A stretch of DNA of 64,000 bases, taken from the NCBI GenBank assembly GCA_964034945.1, contig OZ035960.1:47781002-47845001 (forward strand), given 5' to 3'. A model generated the notes under the pieces. It saw only the letters and a list, made by a program, of their open reading frames with translations. It was not told the DNA's origin and ran no database searches. Shown one piece after another: positions 12,680-24,070 of the stretch. The position numbers and the translations under genes were made by a program. How positions within the stretch are numbered: position 1 is the stretch's first letter; each line of letters opens with the position of its first letter. The stretch comes from Chrysopilus asiliformis (taxonomy: Eukaryota; Arthropoda; Insecta; Diptera; Rhagionidae).

Positions 12680-13239
12680 TCAGCTAAGCAAAAGTTTCAG
12701 GGTCTTTTCACTCATTGGTTTACCTGTTAAAAATATATTAGAATTAAATCAACAGTTTTAAATAAGAATTACACATACCTTTTAGTGGGTTCGCTCTGAA
12801 AGAAAAAGAATTAAAAAATTATTATCTAAAAAGGCAAAAGTATGAAATATGGAAAATTTTCATTTTAATTTGACTGTAAATACGCGCAAAGCTCGTTTTA
12901 TGCTCAATTTGAAATTTAAGGCGTTTGCACAAATCGCATGATTGCAACAATCAAATGTCCCAAAAACATGTTAGGAAAACATGTTTACGCATTTAACAAA
13001 ATCTAAAAAAAAATGATTCAACTTTTATTGAATTCGAGCATTTGCATAAATCAAGCAATGCGTAAGTCAAGCAATGCGCAAATCGAGCAATGCGCTAATC
13101 AAGGTTTGCCTGTACTTTAAAATTTTTAAAAATAATTTGTAAAATATTAATAATAAAATCTTTACTTGGCCATTGGAGAACTTATAGCAAGGCCCACAAA
13201 CAATGCAATACTAATAACTAAAACCAATAAATTTTTCAT
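12680..13239 (-). CDS. Short secreted peptide precursor, 44 aa, copy 2 (novel family)
   Basis: Exons on the - strand are 13166-13239, 12779-12795 and 12680-12723 (74, 17 and 44 bases, the same sizes as copy 1), with GT-AG introns of 370 and 55 bases. The product is again 44 residues. The signal part differs from copy 1 at only two residues (MKNLLVLVISIALFVGLAIS). The mature part starts SPMAKANPLKGKPMSEK and ends KLLLS: it is lysine-rich, cysteine-free and has a hydrophobic C-terminus. By eye the signal exon is about 92% identical to copy 1 and the 55-base intron about 84%, but the two exons for the mature part only about 50%. It lacks the RRKR and the final Gly of copy 1. TATAAAAA at 13318-13325 lies upstream and ATAAAATAAAG follows the stop. 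The function is unknown. Two matching intact copies argue that the gene is real. Confidence 0.7.
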
Positions 13240-13317
13240 TTTGACTTTTGTCTAAGAACGAATAAAATTTTTCACAACAGCAAAATATTAAATGATAAAA
13301 AAAATTTGAATTTACTC

Positions 13318-13325
13318 TTTTTATA
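13318..13325 (-). promoter_or_regulatory. Probable TATA box of peptide gene copy 2
   Basis: TATAAAAA on the - strand, 79 bases upstream of the start codon, aligned with the motif before copy 1. Confidence 0.5.
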
Positions 13326-13675
13326 CACAAAATTTTAACGATTTTTTTTTCAAAATCAAACATGTGTGTAAAAACAGACTTTAACTTGCAAACACAAATT
13401 TTTGTATGGAAACACAAATTTTTGTATGGAAATTTTTTAAAATAAACTTCATACTGGTAAACACAGACGGCCGGATTCGTAACTTTTCGACTCTTCAACG
13501 CCGAATTAAATTGAATTCGAATCAAATTTCAATTTTTTTACTGAGTTTACTTTAGAAAACTTTTCTTTGGAGTGGAATGGTTTCACGAAAACCGAACACT
13601 GGGTACCCGGTTCCAGGTACAAGGACCAAGTACAGTTTTGTAAATATTGCAAATAACACTTTTTAAAAGCTTTTA

Positions 13676-13775
13676 CAGTAGAATCCCGATAATTCGTATT
13701 TCAAGGGACCAGCAAATTCATACGAATTAGCGGGATATACGAATTATCGGGGTACGAATTATCGGGATTCTACTG
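13676..13775. mobile_element. pogo-like MITE, 100 bp
   Basis: The termini CAGTAGAATCCCGATAATTC and its exact inverse at 13756-13775 are flanked by TA on both sides (13674-13675 and 13776-13777). The interior is a further run of 'TACGAATTA' and 'ATTCGTA'. TA duplication and CAGTA-type ends fit a pogo/Tigger-derived miniature element. Confidence 0.75.
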
Positions 13776-13811
13776 TATTTATTTTGCCTTCGTATCTGCT
13801 GTTTGGCTTTT

Positions 13812-14450
13812 TGTGTGTCTGTCTGTTTGTCTGTCTGTTTGTCTGTCTGTTTGTCTGTCTATTTGTCTGTCTGTTTGTCTGTCTGTTTGTCTGTCTGTTT
13901 GTCTGTCTGTTTGTCTGTCTGTTTGTCTGTCTGTTTGTCTGTCTGTTTGTCTGTCTGTTTGTCTGTCTGTTTGTCTGTCTGTTTGTCTGTCTGTTTGTCT
14001 GTCTGTTTGTCTGTCTGTTTGTCTGTCTGTTTGTCTGTCTGTTTGTCTGTCTGTTTGTCTGTCTGTTTGTCTGTCTGTTTGTCTGTCTGTTTGTCTGTCT
14101 GTTTGTCTGTCTGTTTGTCTGTCTGTTTGTCTGTCTGTTTGTCTGTCTGTTTGTCTGTCTGTCTGTTTGTCTGTCTGTTTGTCTGTCTGTTTGTCTGTCT
14201 GTTTGTCTGTCTGTTTGTCTGTCTGTTTGTCTGTCTGTTTATCTGTCTGTTTGTCTGTCTGTTTGTCAGTCTGTTTGTCTGTCTGTTTGTCTGTCTGTTT
14301 ATCTGTCTGTTTGTCTGTCTGTTTGTCTGTCTGTTTGTCTGTCTGTTTGTCTGTCTGTTTGTTTGTCTGTTTGTCTGTCTGTTTGTCTGTCTGTTTGTCT
14401 GTCTGTTTGTCTGTCTGTTTGTCTGTCTGTTTGTCTGTCTGTTTGTAGTC
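13812..14450. repeat. 12-mer satellite (GTCTGTCTGTTT)n, about 640 bp
   Basis: A near-perfect array of the 12-base unit GTCTGTCTGTTT, about 53 units, with scattered variants (for example GTTTATCT at about 14236 and 14297, and GTCA at about 14265). Because 12 is a multiple of 3 and no unit contains a stop, all three forward frames stay open over 600 bases and give VCLF/SVCL-type polymers; these are not proteins. The flanks do not match the DINE-like elements, so the array may have grown independently. Confidence 0.95.
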
Positions 14451-14579
14451 TGTCTGTTTCTCTGTCTGGTAGTTTGTCAGTTAGAGTCAAATCTTGCAGT
14501 CTAATATTGACCCATTTTTACTCACCCGATTGACTAGAAATTTTGCACCCGATGACAATACAATATTTTCACTACTTCG

Positions 14580-15225
14580 TCCTTGCAAGGATAAGGTCAG
14601 GTACTAAGAATAACGTGATTATCATTTTCCTCAAATTTTTCGGAATAAATTTGATCTGGAAATGCTTGGGGTTGCTGACTTTGATTCTTACGTTCAGAAG
14701 TCTTCAAGGATAACGGAAGGTCCTGTAAGGAGAACGTGATTATCCTTTTTTCTACAATTTTCCGAAAAAAAAATCTCATTTGGGGCCGCTGAATCCGATT
14801 CTGGTAATAAGAGGTCTGTAAGGACGATGGAAGATCCTGTAAGGATAACATCATCATTCTCGGCACTACAGCTCTCGAAGAGCCTGGCCCTCCTCAATTT
14901 GGGTTCATAACAATTTCTTTCCTGCTTCGCACCTACAGTTTTAGATGGATTGCGAAACATGAATGAATTACAACATTTGTAAAGATTTTACGTTGCAACC
15001 TATCAACAGCAGAATCACAGCGTGCGACAGTCGGGAATTAAACCACCGACCTCTGGAACACAGGCCAAGTACTTTACCACTTGGACTACGCAGGATAACA
15101 CTTTAACTCAAATTTCCTGGGAAAAATATCATCTGTCGATTTTTGGGGTCGCTGAATCCGATTCTGGAGTCAAAAAGTCCGTAAGGATATTTCGAAGGGA
15201 ATATATACATATATTCGAATACTAA
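14580..15225. repeat. Tandem repeat block with tRNA-like segment
   Basis: Two diverged units of roughly 120 bases, each with 'GGAAGATCCTGTAAGGA' and 'AACGTGATTATC' blocks (about 14600-14720 and 14720-14845), followed by a third partial unit at about 15096-15200 with 'GGGGTCGCTGAATCCGATTC'. A related 'GGGGTCGCAGATCACGAATC' block appears at about 21298. The tRNA-like segment sits between the second and third unit, suggesting a composite SINE-like repeat. Confidence 0.45.
15023..15094 (-). repeat. tRNA-derived segment (SINE head or decayed tRNA copy)
   Basis: On the - strand the sequence reads TAGTCCAAGTGGTAAAGTAC like an A box, and GGTCGGTGGTTTAATTCCC like a T arm with B box, at about tRNA spacing. 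The acceptor stem pairs only partly and the T loop is off consensus, so I do not call a working tRNA. Confidence 0.35.
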
Positions 15226-15230
15226 AAAGT

Positions 15231-15926
15231 ATATACAGACGTGGCGAGAGACAGACGTCGTTTTGTATTTTTAGTCATACTTATAAAATACAAAATGACT
15301 ATAAAGGATAAAATTAAAAAATAAATTTGAAAAAGCTTTTATTAAAAAAAATGTTTAAAAAAAATCATTTCTTGGATGCTGCGTATCAGAAATAAAAGCA
15401 AGATAAAAGGATATAAATTAAAATAAATATTTATACACAAAATATTATTTTTTTTTCCTTTTTAGTATTTACATTTAAAAAAAAATAAAAATTGTTTAAA
15501 AAAATCGATTTTTTTTTCTTCGTGTAGCTAGCAAGCAACTTTGATCAAAAAATATTGTTGTGTAGAGATCAAAACAAGCATTGGTATGCTGGAAACTAAT
15601 TCATTGCTCATACAACAACTGAAACGTTTTTGCGATAAGATTTTTTCTACAATATGAAATGGAGATTTATTTGAGATTCAGAGTTGTAACTGATCATGAA
15701 CATAAATTAAACTTTCTTTGATTTAAGTACGACTTGCTCATGCTTTTCTGCGAATAGTGCGCATTCAGTTATTAATAAGACACAGTGTTTGACACCACAC
15801 TTTTGTCGAACGTAATATTTTTAGACATTTACAATGAAATATTAGTGTAATACTTTAAACAAGGCATATAGAAAAGTTTAGTGATAAAATTAGAAAAAAA
15901 AAATATTAAAGATTTTAGGTGTAATA
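15231..15926. other. Upstream region of protease gene B1
   Basis: AT-rich, with a run of poly-A/T rich sequence at 15300-15510. No gene or repeat border is recognised. It should hold the B1 promoter, but no TATA box can be placed with confidence. Confidence 0.35.
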
Positions 15927-18900
15927 ATGAATATTAGTTTTTCTTGTGTATTTACTGTGTTTTTCCTTTTTCTTCATTATGGAAAAATTGAAGGTATTCC
16001 TGTACACTAAATAAAAATTGTGATATCATAAAAATAAATTTTTTTAGCACAATCTGGACCCGTTATTGAATTGCGAGTACTAGAGCATCAAAATAATGAA
16101 ACCGATCTTCAATGCATAAGGTATGAAATTGAGTATCAAAGTGGATTGCGTAATTCAGTGAAACTATTTAGATATTTTGAAAAGCAAAAACAGCACACTG
16201 CAAAAACTGCACATCGTAAAAAAAAATACGTAAAAATCATAATTGATAAAGGATGCTGCAGTTTAAGCAAATTAAAAAAAACTGAATTTACTTAAACATA
16301 TTTTTTTATTGACACTTTCAGTAAATGTGGTCAATTGGAAGATGATTTCGACCCCAATGAAACAACTTCTTCCGCATCAGGGAGTTTAGAAACACCAACT
16401 CAATGGCCTTGGTTGGCAAAGATTTTTCAGCAAACCGAAAGGGATTCCGGTTTATACACATTTAAATCTTTTGGAATTTTAGTTTCGTGTAAAGTAGTTA
16501 TTACTACAGCAGATGATTATTTAGAAGATGAACTTAACCTGGATGTATACCTAAATCCAGATAAAAGCAATGGGATCATGTCAGTATATCCAGTTGGGCG
16601 TATTTATCATCACCCCTCTTATAGATTCGAGGATCCAGAACAAAGGAATAATATTGTCGCTCTTCTATTGATCCGTGATGTAAGGTAAGTTGAGAAATTT
16701 AATTTTTTCGCAAAGGGAGAATTTTTTCGCAAAAGGGGATTAAAAACTTAAAAACATTTTTTACTTCTTTCTCTATAAGAAAAACATTAGTTGTGATGAA
16801 GACAAAACTTTCCTCTGAAATATTTAGTTTCGGAAAAAATATGTAAAACACAATATTTTTTTCAAATATCTAGAGCAAGCCTGGGCACTCCTTGGCACGT
16901 CTGGCTCCTCACAACGATAACATTTTTATTCAAATTTTACGAGAATACAATCAATGTATGAACATTTTTACTCGACTCTCCGACGCAATGATACGTGTTG
17001 GTAGACGACGGCCACTTCGGCAGCCGAAATCAAACGATTCACTAACAATCGATGGAGCGAGCCTACGACAGCCATTCAGTATAATTTCTGTTGTTGATTC
17101 GTACGGATGTATACATTTGCTCCCCAAAACCCTAATTGCTGCCCAAAGTACACTGACGTACGACATTTTTTCAGAAATTCGATTTTTTTAGTTTTCATTT
17201 TCCATTATGAAGCGCTCATATTCAAATTCAAATACTATGTCGTGTGATTGGGAAAACAAATATTTAATAACCACAAATAATTAAAACAGTCAATGTCTAG
17301 TTTGCAGTTACATGTCGAATAAAAAATTCAATCTAGAACGCCATTACAACAGCTGTCCTATCAGGTAACTTAATGCAATTTAGCGCATGTTTTTTCGAAG
17401 CACAGAACCGAAAATACGTCCCAAAAGTTTTTTTTGCACAGCGGAACTTATTATTTTTGTGTAACCGCATCATGATAAATTGTGTAGTCCACTGTTCCTA
17501 AACGTCTCCATCAAAAGCGAAAGAGCGTAAAAAATGAAAAAGATGCGTTTTCTCATTTCGCGTTATAGTATATGAAGAAATATAAAATTTCTTCGAGTAA
17601 TAGTAAATCACTACATACATGGTGCCCAGGCCTGATCTAGAGATCTGCTAAAGATATGTAGAAACTGTTAAAAGAAAAAATATAGAAAATTTAATATCCT
17701 TTAAATTTTTTCTATATTCATTTTTTCCAAAAGGCGCATAGGTTTCGAGAAATTTTGAAAAAACCGTAATTTATCGCAATTAGATTTGTCTTGTTCGCTG
17801 TTGGTTTACATTTTTATTTGTTCATCTCTGTTCAGCCGCTAAGCTATGTAAGCTTCCGAGGCAGAAAGAAAAATCCGCTCGAAGATTTGTGTGATAATGC
17901 AAAGCCGTCAGATGACGCTTGCATACAGCTTGAAGCTGCTGATTTCGTTAATGGGGCGTATTTTTTTGCAAAATGCCAGCGTCGGAATTATGTTCCCATC
18001 CCATAATTGTGGCGTGGCAAATCACTGAAAAGTGTTCCCCACTATGGGTTCATTGCGCATCGCATTCACATAACGGTGATGTGCCGCGACAAAAATTGCT
18101 TATCACCGCGATTTGCATGATGACGAAATATGTGAATAAAGACGGCATGGCTGTTTAAAATATTATTTGGGAATGGCTCAATTCTTCCCGTTTTGATATG
18201 TGATTTAACTTTTGGTATAAAACGGCTCTGTGCTAAATTTCAAGTTTTTACCTCAATTAGTTCTCGATTTTTCGACTTGCTTTGTATTTCAATAACAAAC
18301 ATTTTATAATATTATGAAGCTATTATAAGGGTATTCACAAAATCGCTGTACTAGAATTTTTATACCCGTATGGTGAAACCAAAGGGTATATTAACTTTGC
18401 CTTACCGTTTGTAACGCCAAGATCCCGTCATCACACACAAAAATGAATTACACCAGTGTGTTTAGAATGATAAAAATAATTAATTTTTGCATGTCCGTCC
18501 GTCTGTCTGTCCGTCCATCTGTCCGTCTGTCTGTCTGTCCGTCTGTCTGTCTGTCCATCTGTCTGTGGCGCGGATTGCAGGCGCATGAATTGAGCTAGAG
18601 ACTTGAAATTTTGCCCAGATCCGTTTTTCGTAAAATGCGAGGCTAAGTTCGTTAATGGGCAAAAATGGACCATTAGGGGGGGGTACCCCCCATAGGAATG
18701 AAAACGTTTTTCACGAATATCTCAAAAACTGTGCATCCTATCAAAAAAGTGCCAGAACAAAAGTTATTTAGAATATGATTCTACATAAAATTCCCATACT
18801 TCAAAATCTGATTGGAACAAGTTTTAAAAAAATTTTATTGGGAAATTTGAATTCAAATGAAATTTTGATACGCCGTTCAATTAAATCACCATACGGGTTT

Positions 18901-21087
18901 TCAATAATTGCCAGATTGGCAATTATAGCTTTTGTTATGTTTTTATTTGCGGTCTGTTCTCTTTGTTGTCTTACGAAAAGTTGCTCATCATTAACAGGCG
19001 AATACTTTCTGTATGAACAGGAACTCACCACAACCTGTTTTTTAAGAAATTGTCATTTCCGCTGACCGGTTATGAAAAATATCATGGCGTATTTGCGAAA
19101 AATGTTCCTAACAACAAGCTAGTTGTCCAAACAAGAAAACTTTCCAATCCCCCTATTTGGGAGAAACCCCTCCAAAGCCTAATTTTATATTTATTTTTTC
19201 ATAACTCAGCACTATAAAGCAGACATCCTATCGTTCAAATTGTTAGTAGATATATAAAAGGTTTCTAGGTGTGACTAATTAGATTTCGTCATAACCTTTG
19301 ATAACCTAAAAATGACTTCGTTTCAAGGATTCTGGAGGTCCGATTCATGCATCTGTCTTTAATCGCGAATTTGTCTGAAACTGCTTGGTCGATTTTCGTA
19401 CAACTTTTTTCATTTTGCCTTGACGTCTTTCAAAGTTACAGACAATGGCGATACAAATTAACAAGGAAGTAAAAAATCCTAAAATGAATATTACGCATTT
19501 TATTAAAAAAAATTAGATATAAAAAGTTTGTGAATACAAATCTAAAGTTGCTTTTTTAATTTTGTTTTATTCTAATAATTTTTTTTCATATCTCTAAAAT
19601 TACAAAGAATTCATAAAGAAAAGCATATTTTTGAAAATATTTTTTTTTGTAGTATTACGGCAACTGCTAGACCGATTTGTCTACCGAATCCAGACACGAA
19701 TTTTGACAATGAATTGGGTTACATATCAACCTGGAATCAAAATGAGAAGCATCAAGTCCTACGAGCGAATCGGACCGCTTGTTCCAAATGGAGACGAACT
19801 ATAGTATCTGAGAGTCATCTTTGTGGTAGTGAAATTAATTACGAAGGATCGTGTCCATCTAATCGCGGATCTGGTTTTGCTATTAAAGAAAAAGGGCGCT
19901 GGGTCCTTCGAGGAATTATCGATTCTTGGCTGGTCCGTCGCAATGCGTTGTGCACAACAACAACATTATTTAAATATTTAGACGTTAGAAAATATTCCGA
20001 CTGGATAACATTTACCCAGCAGAAATTATATAGTAAAGTGGTGCTAGAATTAATACTTGAGTAACTAAAACACAAACATTTTCTGAGCTTAAAAATTACT
20101 AAAAACAAAAAAAAACCATAATATTTTTCCAACAGATCATACCAAAGAAAAGTGTACAATATTAGTGTTGAATCATGCGGAGATGTCCCAATAGAATTTA
20201 AAACGAAATCACTAGTTATCGGTGGTGCTGACATCCCACGTGGATCTTGGCCATGGTTAGCTGCAATCTACAGGATTCAAAACAACATTTCTGAACTGAT
20301 TTGCGGAGGAACACTGGTTTCCCAAAAAACTATCATAACAGCAGCTCATTGTTTCGTTGTTAGGCTAGGTTATTTAAATGCATCCGATTTGAACGTCTAT
20401 CTAGGACGACATGATATCGCCAATGAATCCGAAGAAGACTCGGTCCGACTAAATTTGCAATCAATTCTAATTAATCCTGACTACAATCCAGGAAGGATAT
20501 CATCTGATGCAGATATTGCGCTAATTTTCTTCACGGCCGTTACGTATATTTAATTTTTCATTTTGTTATCGGCAACAAGCTATTAGAACTATTTTTGATA
20601 TTTCAGTTTTACTGATTTTATAAAACCCGCCTGCATTTGGGGCACACAACTGCCTGCAATTGGTGAAGATGGTTACGTCGCTGGATGGGGACGTTATGGA
20701 ACAGGAGAAGAACGCAAAATATCCAAGACACCACTAAGAATATCAGCTCGTGTAGTAGGAAATGGGAACTGTCTTTTATCAAACTCTGAGTTTAGTAACC
20801 TCGTCACAAATAGAACGTTCTGCGCTGGTCATCGAGATGGTACTGGACCATGTCAAGGAGATTCTGGCGGTGGATTGTTAATTAAAAATAGTGGCAATTG
20901 GTATTTAAGGTATATCCAGTATTATTACATAATTTTTTTGTTTAATTACATCTAAAAAAAATTTTTTAGAGGTGTTGTGTCAACGTCGTTATCCAATCCA
21001 GCATTCACATGTGATTTGAATAGTTTCGTTGTCTACTGTGATGTTGCTGGCCATTTACAGTGGTTGAGTACCACCATACAATATTGA
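15927..21087 (+). CDS. Secreted two-domain serine protease, gene B1 (complete)
   Basis: Seven exons: 15927-15993, 16048-16120, 16322-16684, 19653-20060, 20136-20543, 20607-20909 and 20970-21087. They total 1740 bases, in frame for 579 residues. Exon 1 encodes a signal peptide (MNISFSCVFTVFFLFLHYG). Residues of about 48-290 form an S1 fold without catalysis: His57 is Asp (TTADDY), Asp102 is Asn (NNIVA), Ser195 is Arg (SNRGSG), and both cysteines of the 42-58 disulphide are gone. The second domain starts after KSL at V331 (VIGG) and has His375, Asp430 and Ser526 (CQGDSGGG). Residue 189 is Gly, so cleavage after Arg/Lys is unlikely. All introns are phase 2 except the first (phase 1). Intron 3 is 2968 bases and holds an hAT-type element and a DINE-like repeat. 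An AATAAA is at 21141. The dead-plus-live layout suggests an extracellular cascade protease with a regulatory front domain; that role is inferred. Confidence 0.9.
16876..17634. mobile_element. hAT-type non-autonomous element in B1 intron 3
   Basis: The termini CAAGCCTGGGCAC and GTGCCCAGGCCTG are near-inverse, and the element is flanked by the exact 8-base duplication ATCTAGAG (16868-16875 and 17635-17642). It is 759 bp with no transposase. The reading frame at 16892-17191 is within it and is not a gene. Confidence 0.8.
17791..18006 (+). other. Uncharacterised open frame in B1 intron 3
   Basis: A 71-codon frame, GC-richer than its surroundings, followed by further coding-like sequence in another frame (to about 18158). 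I recognise no domain. It lies between the hAT element and a DINE-like repeat, so it may be a transposon or retrocopy remnant. Confidence 0.2.
18356..18945 (+). repeat. DINE-1/mini-me-like repeat, F2 type, in B1 intron 3
   Basis: It starts TATACCCGTATGGTGAAACC, then GGGTATATTAA and CCGTTTGTAACGCC, then an array of GTCC/GTCT at about 18495-18560, and 'GATTGAGCTAGAGACTTG'. A GGGGGGGTACCCCCC palindrome lies at about 18677-18691, and the end is a 'TTGCCAGATTGGCAA' palindrome with 'TATAGCTTTTGTTATG'. This is the fullest F2 copy in the window. Confidence 0.75.
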
Positions 21088-21704
21088 AATTTATCTCAAC
21101 TTACTGAAAACGAAATGTGGGAAAAAATCATTACAGAAAAAATAAAAATAAAATCGAAATAAAAATGTGTTTTTTTCCATCTACATATATGTATATCTGT
21201 GACAAAAAGGCAAAACACCTTATGTCGATATCAAAATACTTATTTTGGCCATAAAACCTGTCCGTTAGGATACCGCGAAGTGTAACTCGGGTATTTTTGG
21301 GGTCGCAGATCACGAATCTGGTGTCAGAGTTTCGAAATTCAAAACTGAAGTCCTGAAAGGAATATGGGTATTTTTTTTCAAGTTTTATGTTATTTCTCGG
21401 TTTTTTTTTTTTTTTTTTTTTGCTAAAAAACATAATTCGGCAACGCTGGGTATGCAAGCTAGTATATACGAGTATAATTCGTAGGTATTCGTATAATCTC
21501 GGTAATTCCTCGTAAACCGCGTAAGTTTACCCTCTCGTAAATGATGTTTCGAAATTTTTATGGAAAATTTTTTAAGCGATTCTGGTAAGTTTACGCGACG
21601 ATTTTGGTGTGTAAACAACCTCGTAAACTTACGTAAAAAAAAAGTCAAATATGAAAAATTCGAGAAATTGTGAAATTCCGCCATAGATTTGGTTGTGCAT
21701 GATT

Positions 21705-21845
21705 CGCGGACAATTTATCGTGAACAATTTATCGTAAAACAATTTATCGTAAGACAATTTATCGTAAGACAATTTATCGTAAAACAATTTATCGTAAAAC
21801 AATTTATCGTAAAACAATTTATCGTAAACATTTTGTCGTAAGGAA
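21705..21845. repeat. Tandem ACAATTTATCGTAAA repeats
   Basis: About nine 15-base units of ACAATTTATCGTAAA/G, opening with 'GATTCGCGGACAATTTATCG'. An inverted array of the same unit with the same GATTCGCGG edge is inside the hAT element at 30800-30905. Confidence 0.8.
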
Positions 21846-22077
21846 TATTATTTTTACAAATTCGGGCGCTGATACAGAATTCACGTACTAGACAAAAGTG
21901 TAGCAAATTGAGTTATCTTCAACTTTGGTCATATGTCCGATGTCAATCGGTGTCAACTTTATTGATAGCGTGATACAAAACTTGACGCCAATTGACATTC
22001 GTAACACCGATGTATCAACTTAGTTGATAATTATTGAAATATCAATTCTGAATTGACACTCATAATAAGGCCCTTAA

Positions 22078-22371
22078 CCCTTTCGGTACATGTTTTTTTC
22101 TGTGGGTTTTAAAAATACTCTGTATACAAATTAATGATTTTTAAGCTATTAGTATTCATTTAAAACAAAAAAAAAAATTAAAAAAAAAATTAAAAATTTT
22201 AATTTTTTTCAAATACGTCCACTGTGGTGCAGCTTTTTACTCAAAAAATCAAAATTGGGTCAAAAATGCACTTAATGGTGCACTGAATGAGAATAGAGTG
22301 TTGAAAATAAATAAATAATAAGATTAAAATTTTTTAGCATGATGCCATATGGCATCAAAATACCGAAAGGG
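22078..22371. mobile_element. piggyBac-type MITE, 294 bp
   Basis: The ends CCCTTTCGGTA and TACCGAAAGGG are flanked by TTAA at 22074-22077 and 22372-22375. There is no coding content. TTAA duplication with CCC-type ends is the piggyBac signature. Confidence 0.75.
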
Positions 22372-22404
22372 TTAAATGCTAAAACTTTAAATAAGAATTT
22401 TAAT

Positions 22405-22917
22405 TTATTTTACAAAAAATTTAAATGGTTTGAGTAGGGCCACAATGTCCTTATGCTTAATATTGCCGCGGGACATTGTGGCCAACTCATCCAAATATAC
22501 CGACGCGAACAGTTTAGCGAGACTGGAGCTCAACTTGTTGCTTGCAAGAATGTCCTCTTGTCCGCTACGGTCAACTCATTAGAACATCCCTGTAAGCAAC
22601 TCGGCTATCAATTTCCTGGTTTTCCGTCGGTTGGTATTTTCCATTTCCACCCATTCAACGCAGGTTGCTGTCATGAATGCCTTGAGAAAAGCATCCTGCG
22701 ATGAATGTGTCGAAAAGGAAAATATCAACGAGGCATAATCCTGAGCTGCGTCCTGGTCTTCACACGTGCGCATGGCAATATATATGATTTTCCATAAATT
22801 GACATACGCACCCTGAAGACCATCACCGCCAAGCTCCTCCAGTCCGGAAAGAAATGATTGTAAAGCCGTAAGTTCGTTTGTCCTGACTTCCCTGGTTCCC
22901 GATAAATTTTGAATTAT
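22405..22917 (-). pseudogene. Fragment resembling ribosomal RNA processing protein 1 (RRP1/Nop52)
   Basis: Read on the - strand, one frame carries NLWKIIYIAMRTCEDQ, then FLKAFMTATCVEWVEMENT, and after two adjacent stop codons (TAA and TGA, 22576-22581) YLDELATMSRGN and VALLKPF. These blocks match in order what I recall of the Nop52/RRP1 domain: the LWKGLFYCMW block, the FW..MNREW block, and the YLDEL..VG...L..IDPF block. RRP1 acts in nucleolar pre-rRNA processing. The copy has no start region, no visible introns and two in-frame stops, so it is probably a decayed retrocopy. A similarity search would settle the assignment. Confidence 0.6.
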
Positions 22918-23190
22918 TTTATTTTTTGTTAAAATGGAAAAAATTGGTAAAAACAAACAATTTAAATAATTTTGGTCCATTTTTCCACAATTTCTAATAT
23001 TTATAATTTTGTTTTTCACAATTTTCTTTTACAAATTATTCACAATTTTTTTTTACAAATTATTAACAATTTTTTCTTATAATTTATATACAATATTTTG
23101 TTTATTTAATTTTTTTTACTTATTTAGCTCCTGAAACACGTCCTGCTGCCTCGAAAAAAATTCAATAATGAAAGATTCAATACATATCAA

Positions 23191-23280
23191 AACGCCTACT
23201 AATCTGCGTATTGACAAGTATTGATGAAAACGTCATGAAAACGTCATCAATACTTGTCAATACGCAGATTAGCAGGCGTT
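23191..23280. repeat. 90-bp palindrome (hairpin)
   Basis: Arms of about 37 bases (23191-23227 and 23244-23280) with one mismatch, around a short centre made of a repeated 'AAAACGTCATGA'. Transcribed, it would form a long hairpin; more likely it is a tiny MITE. Confidence 0.75.
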
Positions 23281-23479
23281 GAATTTTATAAATGTGACGT
23301 TTCTGTCAATGATTCAAAAACCGCTAATTTTCAAAAAAAAGTCAGAGTTTTTAATGTCAATATCTCGAGAACGAATAAAGATAATGACTAACTGTAAAAA
23401 GGAAATTGTGAGGACTATTGTTACCTTTAATTTATCTCTTACATTGCACTACAAAAAACAGCTAGTTTTAAAGAAATAC

Positions 23480-23845
23480 GACTAATTTCGTTAATTTTAG
23501 TTTTTCATGATTTACTCCGAAACTAAGCGTTTTTCGATGGTCTTACATATGACTAAAGTAGAAGATAACTCAATTTGCTACACTTTTGTCTAGTATGTGA
23601 ATTCTGTATCTCAAACCGTTATCAAGATATACCGGATTTAGCACAAATTTTCGATCTAAAACCGCGAAAAAACTTCATCACGGCATATCTCGATAACGGT
23701 TCGAGATACAGAATTCACGTACTAGACAAAAGTGTAGCAAATTGCAAAGTGTAGCAAATTCAACTTTGGTCATAAGTAAGACCATTGAAAAACGCTTAGT
23801 TTCGGAGTAAATAAAAAAAACCAAAATTAACGAAACTAGAAAAAT
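23480..23845. repeat. Inverted repeat, about 150-base arms
   Basis: The left arm (ACTCCGAAACTAAGCGTTTT ... TGCTACACTTTTGTCTAGTA) is repeated in inverse on the right (CTAGACAAAAGTGTAGCAAA ... AAAACGCTTAGTTTCGGAGT). The two arms surround a central 'AAAACCGCGAAAAAACTT'. Part of the arm also occurs alone at about 21872-21945. It looks like a fold-back type repeat. Confidence 0.7.
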
Positions 23846-24070
23846 CAAATTTTCAGATATTAATGTCAATATCTCGAAAACGCATAAAGATAAAGGTTAT
23901 CTGTAATTTTCACTAATCCCAAAATCACTAAGAGCGGTTTACACAAACGAAACATAGCAACTTATGTCGAACTTAAATTTGTCATGTGCCAGAATTTCTA
24001 TGGTTTAAGAAGGCTAAGCATAACTTAAATAGTTATTACTTGTATCAGTAAACGGGCCTTAGAACACTAA

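Larger units (their letters stand above)
12590..13545. repeat. Segmental duplication unit 2, carrying peptide gene copy 2
   Basis: Partner of 5100-5960 in the same orientation. It includes the second peptide gene, its introns and promoter, and the 'TTCAACGCCGAATTAAATT' upstream block. Confidence 0.7.

Noticed and set aside
13784..14533. Open frames of over 200 codons (VCLF/SVCL polymers)
   Set aside because: They are translations of the 12-base satellite, open in all three forward frames, with no start context or non-repeat sequence.
15023..15094. A functional tRNA gene
   Set aside because: A and B boxes are recognisable but the acceptor stem does not pair fully, and it is embedded in a repeat.
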